From assembly GCA_910589415.1 (NCBI GenBank), contig OU342632.1:42955341-43019340 (forward strand): a stretch of 64,000 nt of DNA. Direction: 5' to 3'. A program made the position numbers and the translations under genes. The notes under the pieces are model-generated. The model did not search any database and was not told where the DNA came from. It saw only the letters and a program-made list of their open reading frames with translations. Shown piece after piece: positions 22,072 to 33,174 of this stretch. The stretch's first letter is position 1, and each line of letters opens with the position of its first letter. Source of the DNA: Malachius bipustulatus. Taxonomy: Eukaryota > Arthropoda > Insecta > Coleoptera > Melyridae.

Positions 22072-23219
22072 TTCTTCAAACGTGGGCAAATTTAAGCAAG
22101 AACATCATTTTTAATTGAAGGAAAGCGAATTTTCAAAAGGTTTGGACTGGTATAAGTAGGTGACTATGGAGTATGGGCTGCTTCTATAGAAACGCGGCGC
22201 TGTCAAATTGATACTGTCATCAACGTCAGTGAACATCGAGAAATTATTATTGAAATTATTAAAGAAAAATAATAAAATAATAATTATGTAACTAAACTAC
22301 TAATCATCGCAAAATCAAAATTAAAAACGTTATAAAAGTTTGTAAGTAAGTTATAAAATTAATGATAACATCTACCTACCTCTTGGCTAGACCCTGCTTG
22401 GTCAATTTTTTCATTTTCTGTTAATGATGATGCCAGTCAGTCAGAAGTTGAATGTTAAATGTAGGTCATTGTAGGTAGGTACCTATAACTGCGTGCACTA
22501 ATACCTACCTAATAATAAAAATATAAGATGTTGGATTCCTTTATGTACCTAGGTATATGGTTATAATTATTATTATCCTTGTGTTCAATATTCAAATTTC
22601 AATACGGAATAATAATTATTTTTGTTTACCTCGCAATAACCCAACTTTTTTTCTGACGTTTGAGCCGACTGAGCCGAGCACGAGCTCGACTCGACTGAAG
22701 CCGACTGTCGACCGTCCGGCGCTTCGGGTATAATTATGACGTTTCACAGAATTACTTCGTTGCGGTGTAGATTTTCCAAAGATTATGTTTGATTAATACC
22801 AAATTCCTTTTAACCTTATTAGATAATAATAAACTAGAGAGTTTTCATATCTTAGGTTGAATTTAATTGATGAATATACGGGCCTACATTAATAAAATTT
22901 CAATAGTTGATTCTTAATACAGGTAGCTATGTGTTTGTATGTTGATGTTGCTATGGCACCACTTTAGCTCCGGCGGAGGTAAAGTGTTGCTTGGCAACAC
23001 TTTAGCTCCGGCGGAGGAAAAGTGAAACTTTGAGACCGGCTACTGAGTCGAGTAATGTCTGATTTACTGACGTTTGAAGAAAAACACTATTCCTTATGTC
23101 ATTTTTAATACATGAGTTAAATTATCGGACGATAAACTAACACCGCAAAAAAAGCTGGTCAACAACTGCAATGAAAATGTGGTTTCAGTTTTTCCAAATC
23201 TTCAATAATAACGTCAGAA
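22072..23219. other. AT-rich stretch with one short direct repeat
   Basis: No gene seen. At 22,960-23,034 the block ACTTTAGCTCCGGCGGAGG occurs twice, separated by a small hairpin (TGTTGCTTGGCAACA). A GC-rich patch at 22,655-22,735 contains short overlapping GAGCC/GACTG repeats. Copies of TGACGTTTGA-like motifs occur near 22,655 and 23,062. These may be inner parts or ends of the same unknown element as the two palindromes. Confidence 0.45.
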
Positions 23220-24720
23220 AATTGAAAATTTCGGGTTCTTCAAAATTTCCTTTCTGTCCAGTCTCCTTCCTGCACAGATCTTCCCCTTTGTCTCCTTAGC
23301 GCAGGATTTCAGTGCCAAATTTTAGATGGCCATCTTTCCTCTGGCATTCTTCTCTGGTGTGCATATCAGTTTAAACGTTTACTTTCAATAGTATCTATAG
23401 TTTCAGGGTGACTCCAATTTTCTCCCGTACAGTTTCGGTTCTAACCTTGTCTAGACTAAAAGCAGCTGATGCGCCTCCATAAATCCATCTCCATCGCTTT
23501 TAATGTTCCTTCGTTCTTTTGTCATATCTGCCACTCATCTGCTCCATATAGATTGCAATACTTTATACTATTGTTTTGTAAGTATATCCTCCGTTTTACG
23601 ATGTTTGTGTTATTTTTATTCCAAATACCGGAGGAAAATTATTGTTTTGTTGCAGTCCTGCTGTTTGACGACAGGAAGGACCAGGGCTATTAACCCCGAA
23701 GGAGACAGGAGGAGATAGGTTGCACAAGGAAATAATTCGATTAATTAAGGTACTGACCTTCGGTCTGCCTCTGCATGTCTCCTGCTGTGACGGTTGATGA
23801 TCACTTTAGTTTACGATTAGAAGCGACGGGTGTAAGGCGCCGCTTTTAGATCACTATATGAGTTTGATACGACCCAATTTTGTCGTATCACGAAATGCGA
23901 ATTCACTTCGACGATTACGAGTAACCAAACAAATTAACGCGACACGAATTGTCACGTCACAAAAATGACTTGTTGCCACGACGTGGGCTGGTCAAGTGAG
24001 TTTCTTCCTTCTTCCTTCATGTGCGGGTAAAAAGTAGGAAGGGAAGGGGTTGTTCTGAAACCACGATTCTTGCGCTGACGAACGAAATTTTGTTGTATGA
24101 AATTAGCGTATCGCTCGTCGCGATTAGGTCTCAATTTTGACCTACAAATTAAATGCGATGACGGAACACATGCCTTTCCCTATTCTGTGCCTTATCTCTT
24201 GGTCACTTCCACCTCGATTGAACATTGAAGTCCCAAATTACTTATAATTTCGGCAGCACTTTATTACCACAGTCAGCTATATTACCATATCCACCATAAT
24301 CAGGTCTCTGCCAATTCCACCAACGACCATATTTATATTCAGTTTTGTCGAGGTTTATTTGTAGTAGTCCCCATTTTCTAAATTCTTCGTAGAATTTTCT
24401 CATATAAAAGGCACCATCTTCATCTTTTGCAAATATTACCTAATCATCCGCTAAATTAATGTAGCGAGTTTAATAATGTGTCGTCTTTGATGTTTATCCC
24501 ATCTTTCCATATTTCCTTCGTATTCCAGAAAGCAAAAGTTGAATACTTCTGCAAGAATCTCGAGAGGATGTTTGCAGCGGCCTTTATAAATTCGATGTAG
24601 TCCAGGTTCTTTGCCATTTTTGAAAGACTTTACGATCTTCTGCACTTCCTCAGATGTCACCCCTTCAATATTGTTGTTGTAAGTTGTAGGCAGACTATTA
24701 TCTTTAATCTTATATCTAAG
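23220..24720 (-). pseudogene. LINE reverse transcriptase relic, split by a solo LTR
   Basis: Read on the minus strand, RT blocks appear in order. IEGVTSEEVQKIVKSFKNG (near 24,665) starts the fingers region. LADD followed by a TAG and VIFAKDEDGAFYMRKFYEEF (near 24,440) is the catalytic LADD/YADD box, with a stop replacing the usual next residue. KWGLLQINLDKTEY follows. After a frameshift, GGSDQEIRHRIGKG lies near 24,200. Beyond the inserted LTR the C-terminal part resumes with KRRIYLQNNS and CNLYGADEW (near 23,570-23,600), KAMEMDLWRR, and RRMPEERWPSKIWH (near 23,335). Part of the palm is deleted and there are many stops, so the copy is dead. The block wording matches the insect APE-type LINE class also represented at 11.1 kb. 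Confidence 0.8.
23642..24146 (-). mobile_element. diverged BEL-type solo LTR inserted in a LINE relic
   Basis: About 505 bp aligned by eye with the LTR at 12,961-13,528. Shared landmarks in the same order include GGAAGGACCAGG, AATTAATTAA-type sequence, CTGACCTT followed by a GTC-rich segment, and GGTCA followed by TTTCCTTC. GGAAGGGAAGGGG (versus GGATAGGAAGGGG) comes near the end. Homology is clear but strongly diverged, so it comes from a related, older family. No coding region accompanies it. AATTA at 23,637-23,641 and 24,147-24,151 is a candidate 5-bp target duplication. The reading of the LINE continues on both sides, which supports insertion into it. Confidence 0.65.
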
Positions 24721-24729
24721 CTTATTTTA

Positions 24730-25579
24730 ACCGATTGTCTTTCATTGGTTCTTAAGTCTCGCAAAATTTTCCATACTCCTCTTGATCGATCTTGTGCTTA
24801 TACGCACAGTTGTTGATTTCTTCACACTTTCATTCGCATGTCTCGTTCTTTACTTTTATAATTTCCTTTTTGACCTCTATGCTTATTTTGGAATTAAATT
24901 ATTTTGAAATATTATTCGAGAATATTAGGTATTTTTTGGTAGTAAAATGGCAAAAAAACCGATTTTTTTTTTGGAATACAGACTACACTATAAAGCTCAT
25001 TCCTTGAAGATGCAAATTGGTTGTATCAATAGAGGGAGATATTTTTCTCTTGAAGTTTTTTGTGGTGCGCCGCTGATGAATAAATGTTTAATATCATTTA
25101 TGTACCTCCCTTCATCACTTCATCATTATTCTTAGTGCTCTTGCATTTCAAATACTTTTTAAAAATTTCAATATGAAAAATAAAAAAAGGGTTCAATAAG
25201 ATATAAATTCAGTTAATACTCTTTATGGATGAATTTGATATATACCGTTATTGAGTGATCCATATTTATTATAATGTACCTACATAAATTTTCTTTCAAG
25301 CAAATTAAATGTTTTTTTCTTTCCTATTCCCACATAACGATGTGCTTTTATTGCCTCAGGGATTTGTGATAGCTCACTTTGGCCAGTAAAAGGCATATAA
25401 AATTGGTTTAAAATGTTTTTTACGGCTGTAATCATTTGAGTGATTTAATCGTACACCGAGTGATACTAAAAGAGCTGTTTCTTAGGTACAGCATATCCTA
25501 CTTTCACATTTCCAAGTCTCAACATTAAAAGTTAGGTTTACTTTGATGATTAAGTATAAATTAAGAGAAAGACACTTAC
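24730..25579. other. no recognised feature
   Basis: AT-rich. If the candidate exon at 25,580-25,695 is real, this would be its downstream intron. I could not find a following exon. Confidence 0.35.
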
Positions 25580-25695
25580 CAAAAGAGCAATGAAGATAAA
25601 TAATTTTCTTGTAGTAGGTGCCATTTTAGTTGTGTTTATTTTCCATTTCCCATATCGATAATCGAGCGCACTTTTGCCGAGGCCATGTAATGGGT
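25580..25695 (-). CDS. candidate first coding exon with a signal peptide start
   Basis: On the minus strand a good splice acceptor (TTTTCTTTTACAG) ends just before 25,695, and a consensus donor GTAAGT follows 25,580. Between them an ATG at 25,624, in good context (CTAAAATGG), opens 15 codons, MAPTTRKLFIFIALL, running in phase 0 into the donor. A basic start followed by a hydrophobic run is typical of a secretory signal peptide. Upstream in the exon a separate 16-codon upstream ORF (ATG at about 25,684, ending in TAA before the main ATG) would precede it. The rest of the gene is not identified. The combination of acceptor, start and donor is suggestive but could be fortuitous. Confidence 0.35.
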
Positions 25696-27329
25696 CTGTA
25701 AAAGAAAAACGCAATGTAACTTATATAAAATCTAAATAGCATAAATTTTTACTAAAATACATAAAAATGTTTCCTTATAGGTGTATAGACAATATTATTC
25801 AACTGAATGTAGGCAATCCATAAGCTATGAAAACGGTTCAAGAGCAAAGTGCTCAGTGGTCTATGTAAATATAACGCGATTGCAGGACCTGAGGAAACCA
25901 CAAAAGACCAAACGGCGACGATTCGAGAGCCCGAAAAATATTCTCTGAGGAGACGGCGATATTCAAGATGTCTGTCCCTGATATAAAATATGAAAAATAC
26001 AAGTGTCAATAGCGACATTTACCAGCCAAAGCCGGGAGGTTTCGGCATATTCCCACAAGACGGCAAGGATCGCGTTATCTGCAATCCTTGCCCTTAGCGA
26101 TCCTGGGTTGTGTTGAATTTTTAAGTCGAAACGTTATTTGCAGTAACGGCCAAATAAAAACATATAGATGAATAATATACACTAATATTCCCTAAAAATG
26201 AATATTAGTTCCACTAAAACTGATTGTATGCATTTAAAATAATTCATTGTGTTCAAAAATAAAAAAAAAAATGCTAACTTCTCAATGCAAAAAATTAGAT
26301 TACCAAAACAAGAGTACTTTTCGATGTATTATAAGAAACTCAGTTTTTTTTTCAAGTTTTTCATTATGATTGGGATTGTTTGTACGAGTATAATTCGAGT
26401 AGCTACTGCATTCAAAGCAGCGAAGTAAATTACTTTTTCCATCCTTTATTTTTTATATTGTTGATTATGCTTGTATACATATTCCGATCAAGTATACCTA
26501 GTATTATAGGTCATAAATAAAACTTAATTAAAGTTTGCTTTAAAGCAACAATTCTGAATTCGACTTATTTCAAAACCGAACTAGAAGTAACAGTTCCATC
26601 TCTCACTCTCTACGAGGCATCCATCCTTTCTCTAAGGGCGTCCCGGCAGTCTTTCGGAATAAGTAAGGCCCTTGTGGTGCACGGGGCGGTCCCTAGGCGG
26701 CCCTTGCCGCCCGGTGACTATGGAAATAGGTTTGTTCGGTTTGTTTGATTGCCTTACGTGACCCAGAGTACCGATGCCTGACCTGTCTATTAAATTCTAC
26801 ACGTGATATCGATCCACATCGGAACAGATCGCGCAGAGAATAATTTTAAAATTTGCTATCTTCGGGCCGGAGGTAATTTCACCCAGTCAGGATTATCTAA
26901 GGAAGTTCATATTCGAGAGTCCGTGAGTTGATTGCAGACGCCAAGAAAACCGAAAAAACAAAGATGACTTTCGGGGCATATTTTCTTCGTTTACTTTGCC
27001 TTGGAAGTTTTAGATTCTCAGGCTCGTCTTCGGATAAGTCAGCAAGCTACGTTATTTTATAATTATTGTTTTAATTAAATATTCATAAACAGTGTTTAAT
27101 ATTTTTCTAAAGCAAACAAAAGTCACGGCGAATATTTTTAAGATAGGTAACTTTTCGGGATAAAAAAAGATATACTCATATCTATGGGGCGAGATTTATT
27201 TGGTGGTTACAGTGGCATATCTCAAAAAAAAAATTAAAGTTAGGAAAAATAGCACCGTCAAGACGCCAAAGAGACATCATGACGTCTTGAATCAATAAAC
27301 GAAAAATCAGCCTCTTAAAAATCATTGAA
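25696..27329. other. no recognised gene; GC-rich patch at 26,600-26,960
   Basis: Mostly AT-rich. The patch at 26,600-26,960 is much richer in G+C and contains GGCGGCCCTTGCCGCC, a small hairpin. A plus-strand 32-codon frame starts at 26,964 with a hydrophobic N-terminus, but it is too short to support. The patch may be an LTR, a CpG-like promoter or a transposon end. I cannot decide. Confidence 0.35.
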
Positions 27330-27600
27330 AAATGTTAAGTGTACAGGTGACCCTTACAGGGCATACAGGGCGGACAATGTTAAAAAGCCAAGTCGTCCAA
27401 ATTGTCCCCTGCATGACTGGCGGATAGATAGGCCTGCCAGGATCTTGAGAGCCCTCTTCTGAAGAAGTTTCTGAAGGTCAGTTTGGGTTCTCTAATTATG
27501 CAGAGGAGGATAATGCAAAAGGATTGCAAGCCTTTTCTCTGACAGACGGTGCGCAGCCTTACAGATTCCACCGAACCTTCTTCACAGCGGCGGATTGACG
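27330..27600 (-). pseudogene. LINE reverse transcriptase 3' remnant
   Basis: On the minus strand the frame LQKLLQKRALKILAGLS continues as RQSCRGQFGRLGFLTL and then SALYAL before a stop. It matches the thumb/C-terminal block of CR1/Jockey-type LINE polymerases (LQKRAIRII-x-GL, RDSCR, F-x-x-LGILT-x-x-SLY). The upstream part is frameshifted. It differs in type from the LINE remnants at 11 and 24 kb. Confidence 0.6.
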
Positions 27601-29724
27601 ATTTGTTTTGATGATTGTGTGTCGAGTTTCTTGTAGTTATACCAGAACTTTTCTCGCTTTTGTCGAATCTGAGAGAACTGTTAGGCAGTTAATAGAGCTG
27701 GACGAGAATGGTTTAAACAAAACCGAACTTAATGGGTATGTGTTGTGTGAGTTTCGCGCTTTTGAGCTTATGATGGTTTGGTGTGTTGCGTGGACTGTTT
27801 TTTCCTAGCTGACTTATTATTATTGACCTTATGTTTTTCTTCTCCCTCTGTCTAATAAGCCTCCAGAGTATACCTATTGCCGCTTATTTATATATTTTGC
27901 CGAATGTATTTAACCTTCAACCATCGTTCCTTGGTTTCGGCACCAACTGAGAAGGTGTTCATCTGTACAAATGAATATTGTGACAAATGTCCCTGTAGTT
28001 TCCCTGAAGGTTTTTGATACAATCACTACTTTGCCGGTAAATGTACCAAAATGTATCTTTAAATTCCGGTACTTATTATTGTTATCTGATTTTTAATTAT
28101 TTCGTTAAATTTTGAGTTTTCATGATCTTAAACCAGTGCAAATTAACCAAGAAATATTTCTGCCTTGGGTGGGGGTCTATATATTTCAATATAAAAATTT
28201 AAATTGACAAAGATAAAGCTACCTTTTCAATCAGTGAAACAACAGTTTCTGTTAATTAAAATTCCATCTATGAATTACACACTCGCAAAACAATAAGGCC
28301 ATGATTTATAATAACTGCTAGTTGTGCTCTCCATATCACGAACATATATGAGGACATTCACACGATGCAACATCGGAATAAGCATGTACGTAGTTGAACC
28401 ATAGTATTTTAGGACCTCTTAAATGCAATAAATTTATCTTCGCGTGGAGGTGGACGAATATAACAAAAACATTTACATCGAACATGATTGCGCTGTCCTT
28501 GCATGTAACAATAAACTGTTGAATCGTGTAAATATTGTCTAGTATCATATTTGATTGTGTGTCAGGTTACAATACATATTTACTTCGACGTGAATTATCA
28601 GATGCATGGAGGTGTATGTTGACAAGCATCAGGACGCCACTCATGCAGGTTGAGAGGGTTGGGGTAATAGGGTGAATAGTAATTATGTATCATGGATCGC
28701 GTAATTGAAGTGTCGCCGTTGGATCAGTCCCTGGTTATATACGAGTAGCCCGGGGAATTACAAGCAGGTATTTAGCAATTGCTCGATAAGTCATACGACC
28801 TGTGTGGGCTCAACCACAATTAGAAGTAGTTACTATTGGTTGATTAACGAGAAATTGCTTTGGAATAATTTCAGTCGGATGAATGCTGATTACAAGAAGC
28901 TTCGACCATCGCAGCTGACACCGGTAGCTTTCTTGTCTCTTGTGCAGTAATCAATTTAGATTTGATTTATGAAATGATCTACAAGTTTTGATCATTCTCG
29001 TAGCAACTTCTTACAAACTCAATTACTATTGAGAAATATCTGAGATGTATCGTATAGCATGGGAAACTTGACTATACATTTCGCTTCAGAAGTTCTGTTC
29101 ATTATTTTAAATTGATATCCACCGTTGTACAGTCGCGTACATAGCCTAGCGCATTTGCCTATTTATGTCTTATATTGTATTTATGTTAGTATAACAATAG
29201 TCGGACGAAACTGAATAAAAGAGAAACATAGAAATATGAGGAATAATATTTCAGCCTTTCCTTAGATCTTTTACACTTGTACCTACTGTGAAAATGTGAC
29301 TTTATTTTACATCGAAAACGCCTACGAATGTATCCCTACACGCTACTCGAGCCTACGTATATTTGCTTTACAGCGTGCTTTAATAAAATGAAATTTTATT
29401 CTGAAGCCCCGGATATCATGTATATTTTTATAGGCGCATAAATATGTGATGTTACAAAAATATCACATTATGCATTTCGGCTCAATATGAAAACAGTTTT
29501 CGTTCATTAATATGGAAAATTAAGTCTTTTTTTTGATAAAATATTTTCAACAGATTCCGGATTCATAATTATTAGTAAGAATATTTTTTATTCCAGAAAG
29601 AAAACAAAAAAATCTTCTTGCGCATCACTCTCGTCAATTTGTATGCGTTGATGATTTAAATATGAATTATTTCGCCATTTTTGATATTGAGTTAATAAAA
29701 TTTTTCATGGTTATATCATATACC
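27601..29724. other. no recognised feature
   Basis: AT-rich, with short frames only, none with a recognisable product or splice context. Confidence 0.45.
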
Positions 29725-30440
29725 TATAGGGTGTCTGCTCAAAACATGTGTCGGAAAATTAAAAGTGCGATTTCCTGCTTCTTTCTAAGAAAAAATTTTC
29801 TATTCACATGAGAGCGCAAAGGTAAAGTTTACGAGATGTAAAAAAAAATAGTTGATTTGACGATATTTCCTCATGCAGGAACCATTTCAGACACAGAACC
29901 CAACTATTGTACACATCTTGTCATTATAATAGTCTATTTTTTGAGGGAGAATTGAATTTTTTCATATGGCAGAAGAACCCAAAAATCTCCGCCACTGCCA
30001 TGGGGAAAGTAACTTGAGTAGGCTCAAAAAGTAAATAATACTAATGATAAGAAGTGTAGAAAAATTCAGTTTTATATCTCTAAAGGTTCCTGAGATTACG
30101 TCAAAAAACTCATAGAAAGTTGCATATACGATGTAATGTAAAAATATGTAAATAGTGTCGTAATGTCGCGCAACCCTAAAATATCCGCACTGAAATAAAA
30201 AAAAAAAAAACTGAATTATCAATAAAAAAAATAGCTAATATTAATGATAAGGCATGTACCAAAAGTGAATTCTGTATCTTGAACGGTTTCCAAGATATCG
30301 TAAAAAATTGATAAAAAAATTTTTTTTACACCCTATGTGTCAAAACCGGTCGATTTGCGGACCCATATTAATAAGACCTTTTTTCTCAGAACGCGCCAAA
30401 GAATCATACCTTTCATTTTCACCCTGTATAAGTTTAATTA
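29725..30440. repeat. fragment of an AGGGTG-type dispersed repeat with internal duplication
   Basis: It begins TATAGGGTGTCTGC and contains CACCCTAT near 30,330 and CACCCTGTATA near 30,421, the terminal motif class also seen at 8.5, 51 and 62 kb. Inside, a block around AATACTAATGATAAG (near 30,037) recurs diverged near 30,236 (AATATTAATGATAAG), a period of about 199 bp. The true ends are unclear. Confidence 0.4.
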
Positions 30441-32999
30441 TTATTGTCTGGTGTGAAAATTTAATTTTTATTCCTTTGAAAACGCGTTCTACGATAAAGG
30501 AAATTAACAATTCTTTGGCACAGGTTTATCTAGCTTGGGGTACGTTCTTCGAATTCCGTTAACTAGATAAAATTAAATTTAGTTTTGCATATAGGGTGCT
30601 GGAAAAATCGCAGTTCAAATGGCTATTTTGAAACGATACCTACTAGACAGCTCCCTCGAGACCGCTAACTACTACAGTCAATTCAATGCCTTACAGTGAT
30701 AAGTACGAGGTTTTGATAAATGTGAAGGATAAATGTGAAGAAACACCCTGTACAACAACATCTTTTTGGTAAGCGTTTTTAACAAAAATCCATAATTCTC
30801 CAAAGATTTAATAAAGGTTTAAAATTTTGCTCTTAAAGCTTAAAAGATAAAGCTATAGGAACGTTTTTAAAATAAAATACCCCACCATTGACTTCTAAAC
30901 ATTTTCTGCTTCATCTGCGATTGCAGTTCGAGCCTGCAGTCGAACAGCAATCCAATTTTTTCTCTATTACTCAGAAGAAAAAGTAAAGGCTGGAAGCAGT
31001 ATTGCTAAAACGAAGGTATCTGCGGTATATGTATAAGCATTCATTTTAAATATGTCTATGAAAATTTAGATCCCCACACGGCTCTTGATACGGGAATCGG
31101 TCCCTGCCGGAAAAACACTTCTGTTTATTCCAACGATACGTTTTGGTTTTAGATATTTGGGAGAATTTTTTCACTCTCGGCAAAAAACTAGAAATGGTGT
31201 AGTTAGTTAGTTAATTGTAAAGCGCAGTTTTTCGAAACGACCGAAGAACTGGTTGGTTTTTTGGTTTCAAATTCGAATTTCACGAAGGGCAATTCTTAGA
31301 AGTGGTCGAACTTTTATTTGAAACGGTACAGGCACGGGAAAAGATAAAAATATAAATTTAAGTAAGATAGCTTTACAGGTGGGCTTCCCTCGAACCGTAC
31401 ACGCGTCCACTCTCTTTGGTTGCCCTGCCCTGTATTTTTCTCTCATGGTCATCCACGCGCTTCCTTTTTCTCAATCCTGCGTCCGTGGTCCTTTAGCCAA
31501 TTAGCAAACGCTATGTCATATTCGACCTATCCTATGCTAATTTTACGCATCGCTTTCTGTATGCTTCTTCCACATCACCTTTCTGACTATCAAAGTCAAT
31601 TCTTTCCCTCCACGCGACGCACTTATCGAATTGTGCTCGTGGCACTGGTCAATCTGTGAATCTATACGCGATATTTTAAGGGAAAAGGTCGCTAAGAATT
31701 TAAGCCTGATAAAACAATTTTAAAATTATTATTGATGTAAGACATGTGTAGTTAAACTTTATAAGCCGTTACAAGATTTCAGAATGAAATGAGCTCAATT
31801 TGTGAAAACGGACATTTATACCTTATGTAAGTAGGTAATCATTACTAATTCTATCTTGTTGTATTGAGTTTGATCCGTAACCGCCGACTCACTCTGTGAT
31901 CAAAGAAATAATAGTTCAAGTTCTCTCCTAGGCAATTTTGAATTTCGCCAAATTTTACCACTACAGAATTACCAGAACGTAGCCTACTAGATTGTGGGGG
32001 TGGAGAGTAGATAAAAGCTGAGATTTTTGGGTAGGTAATCTTCTGAGAAATAATTTATGAAGATAATATCTGATACAAGATGATATCTGATAATTCAGAT
32101 ACTAGATATCGGTCAATAATTAATTGGTGAATAGAGGACATTTATCCCGTATGTTATCACTAATTCTGTCTTGTTTTCTTGAATAAAATTTTAGACGCGT
32201 TTAGTATATAGGTACAAGATGTGAATCTAACATACTGATTAACGTCTCTTGAAATTTTAACATTGTGCACATCCGCGACATATCTTGACATCTTAAAATT
32301 AGAATACATGCCTACTCAATTCCACAGAGTAAAGCAAAAGTTTGGTGATAATCCTGTCTTTATTATACAAGTTTCTAAGCTAATATTTTACACGCATGAG
32401 CTAGATAAACGACTATATTATACGAAGAAAGACCCTCAAGATTCTACACAATTTTCTGCACAATCAATGGAAAATGTATCTCCCTATTATTTCCCATGTC
32501 TGTTCGTGGGAAAAACTACTTTGATCCCTATCCTACCTCCATATTTATCCTTCTTATATCCGTAGTTACATGACGCATTTTCCTATTAACCTGCCATGCC
32601 AGAGATGGTCATATGTTGTTCCTTCACACGGTCAGGATATCCTGTTATACGGAAGGACGTTCCCGTTCGAGCCGTTCGACGTGCCCGGCTGAGTTATTGC
32701 CGGCTACCGATGATCTACGGCCTTTCTACGCTTACGGGGCTACGCTATAGAGATTAAATCAGGCGCGTCACTAGAGGGAGGTAACAGTGATTCGGTGACA
32801 GCCGGGATTTCTTTAGCAATGACATCGTTATTTATTTCACTTCCACTAGTTGAGTAGCGTTATTAGTGTATTTTTTAACAAAAAAATACACTATTGAGGA
32901 CGACATCACTTTCCAAAAATCACCCAAACTCATCAAATGTCCACCGATCATGACCCCCAGATTACGAAAAAGTGGTTTTCCAAAATTCACCTGCCCACG

Positions 33000-33000
<1 letters not shown>
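30441..33000. other. no recognised gene; left flank of the satellite array
   Basis: AT-rich, with GC-richer patches at 31,380-31,630 and 32,585-32,790 that hold no product I recognise. The longest frame (plus, 32,263-32,565, 100 codons) has no recognisable domain. A perfect short hairpin (AGTGTATTTTTT and complement) lies at 32,861-32,892. Confidence 0.4.
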
Positions 33001-33032
<32 letters not shown>

Positions 33033-33033
33033 C
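33001..33033. repeat. (TA)n tract at the left edge of the array
   Basis: An uninterrupted TA dinucleotide run of about 25 bases, followed by TTTATATAC, directly next to the first satellite unit. Confidence 0.9.
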
Positions 33034-33112
33034 TTCAAAATAAATTTAACGGGCATATCGCTCTAACCTAGGGCTTCCTGAGGCAGACCTGACACACAGA
33101 GCCATCCAGTCA

Positions 33113-33174
33113 TCTCGAAGCTGCAGACAACGTTGTTTCGGTCTCTTAGACCTCATCAGTACAGCACATCGAGA
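33113..33174 (-). ncRNA. hammerhead ribozyme, outermost left-arm copy
   Basis: Same sequence as the right-arm copies, read on the minus strand. It lies only 79 bp inside the left edge of the array, so the final unit in the transcription direction keeps a complete ribozyme. Confidence 0.93.

Noticed and set aside
26964..27062. 32-codon hydrophobic frame after a GC-rich patch
   Set aside because: Too short, with no splice donor or conserved feature to support it.
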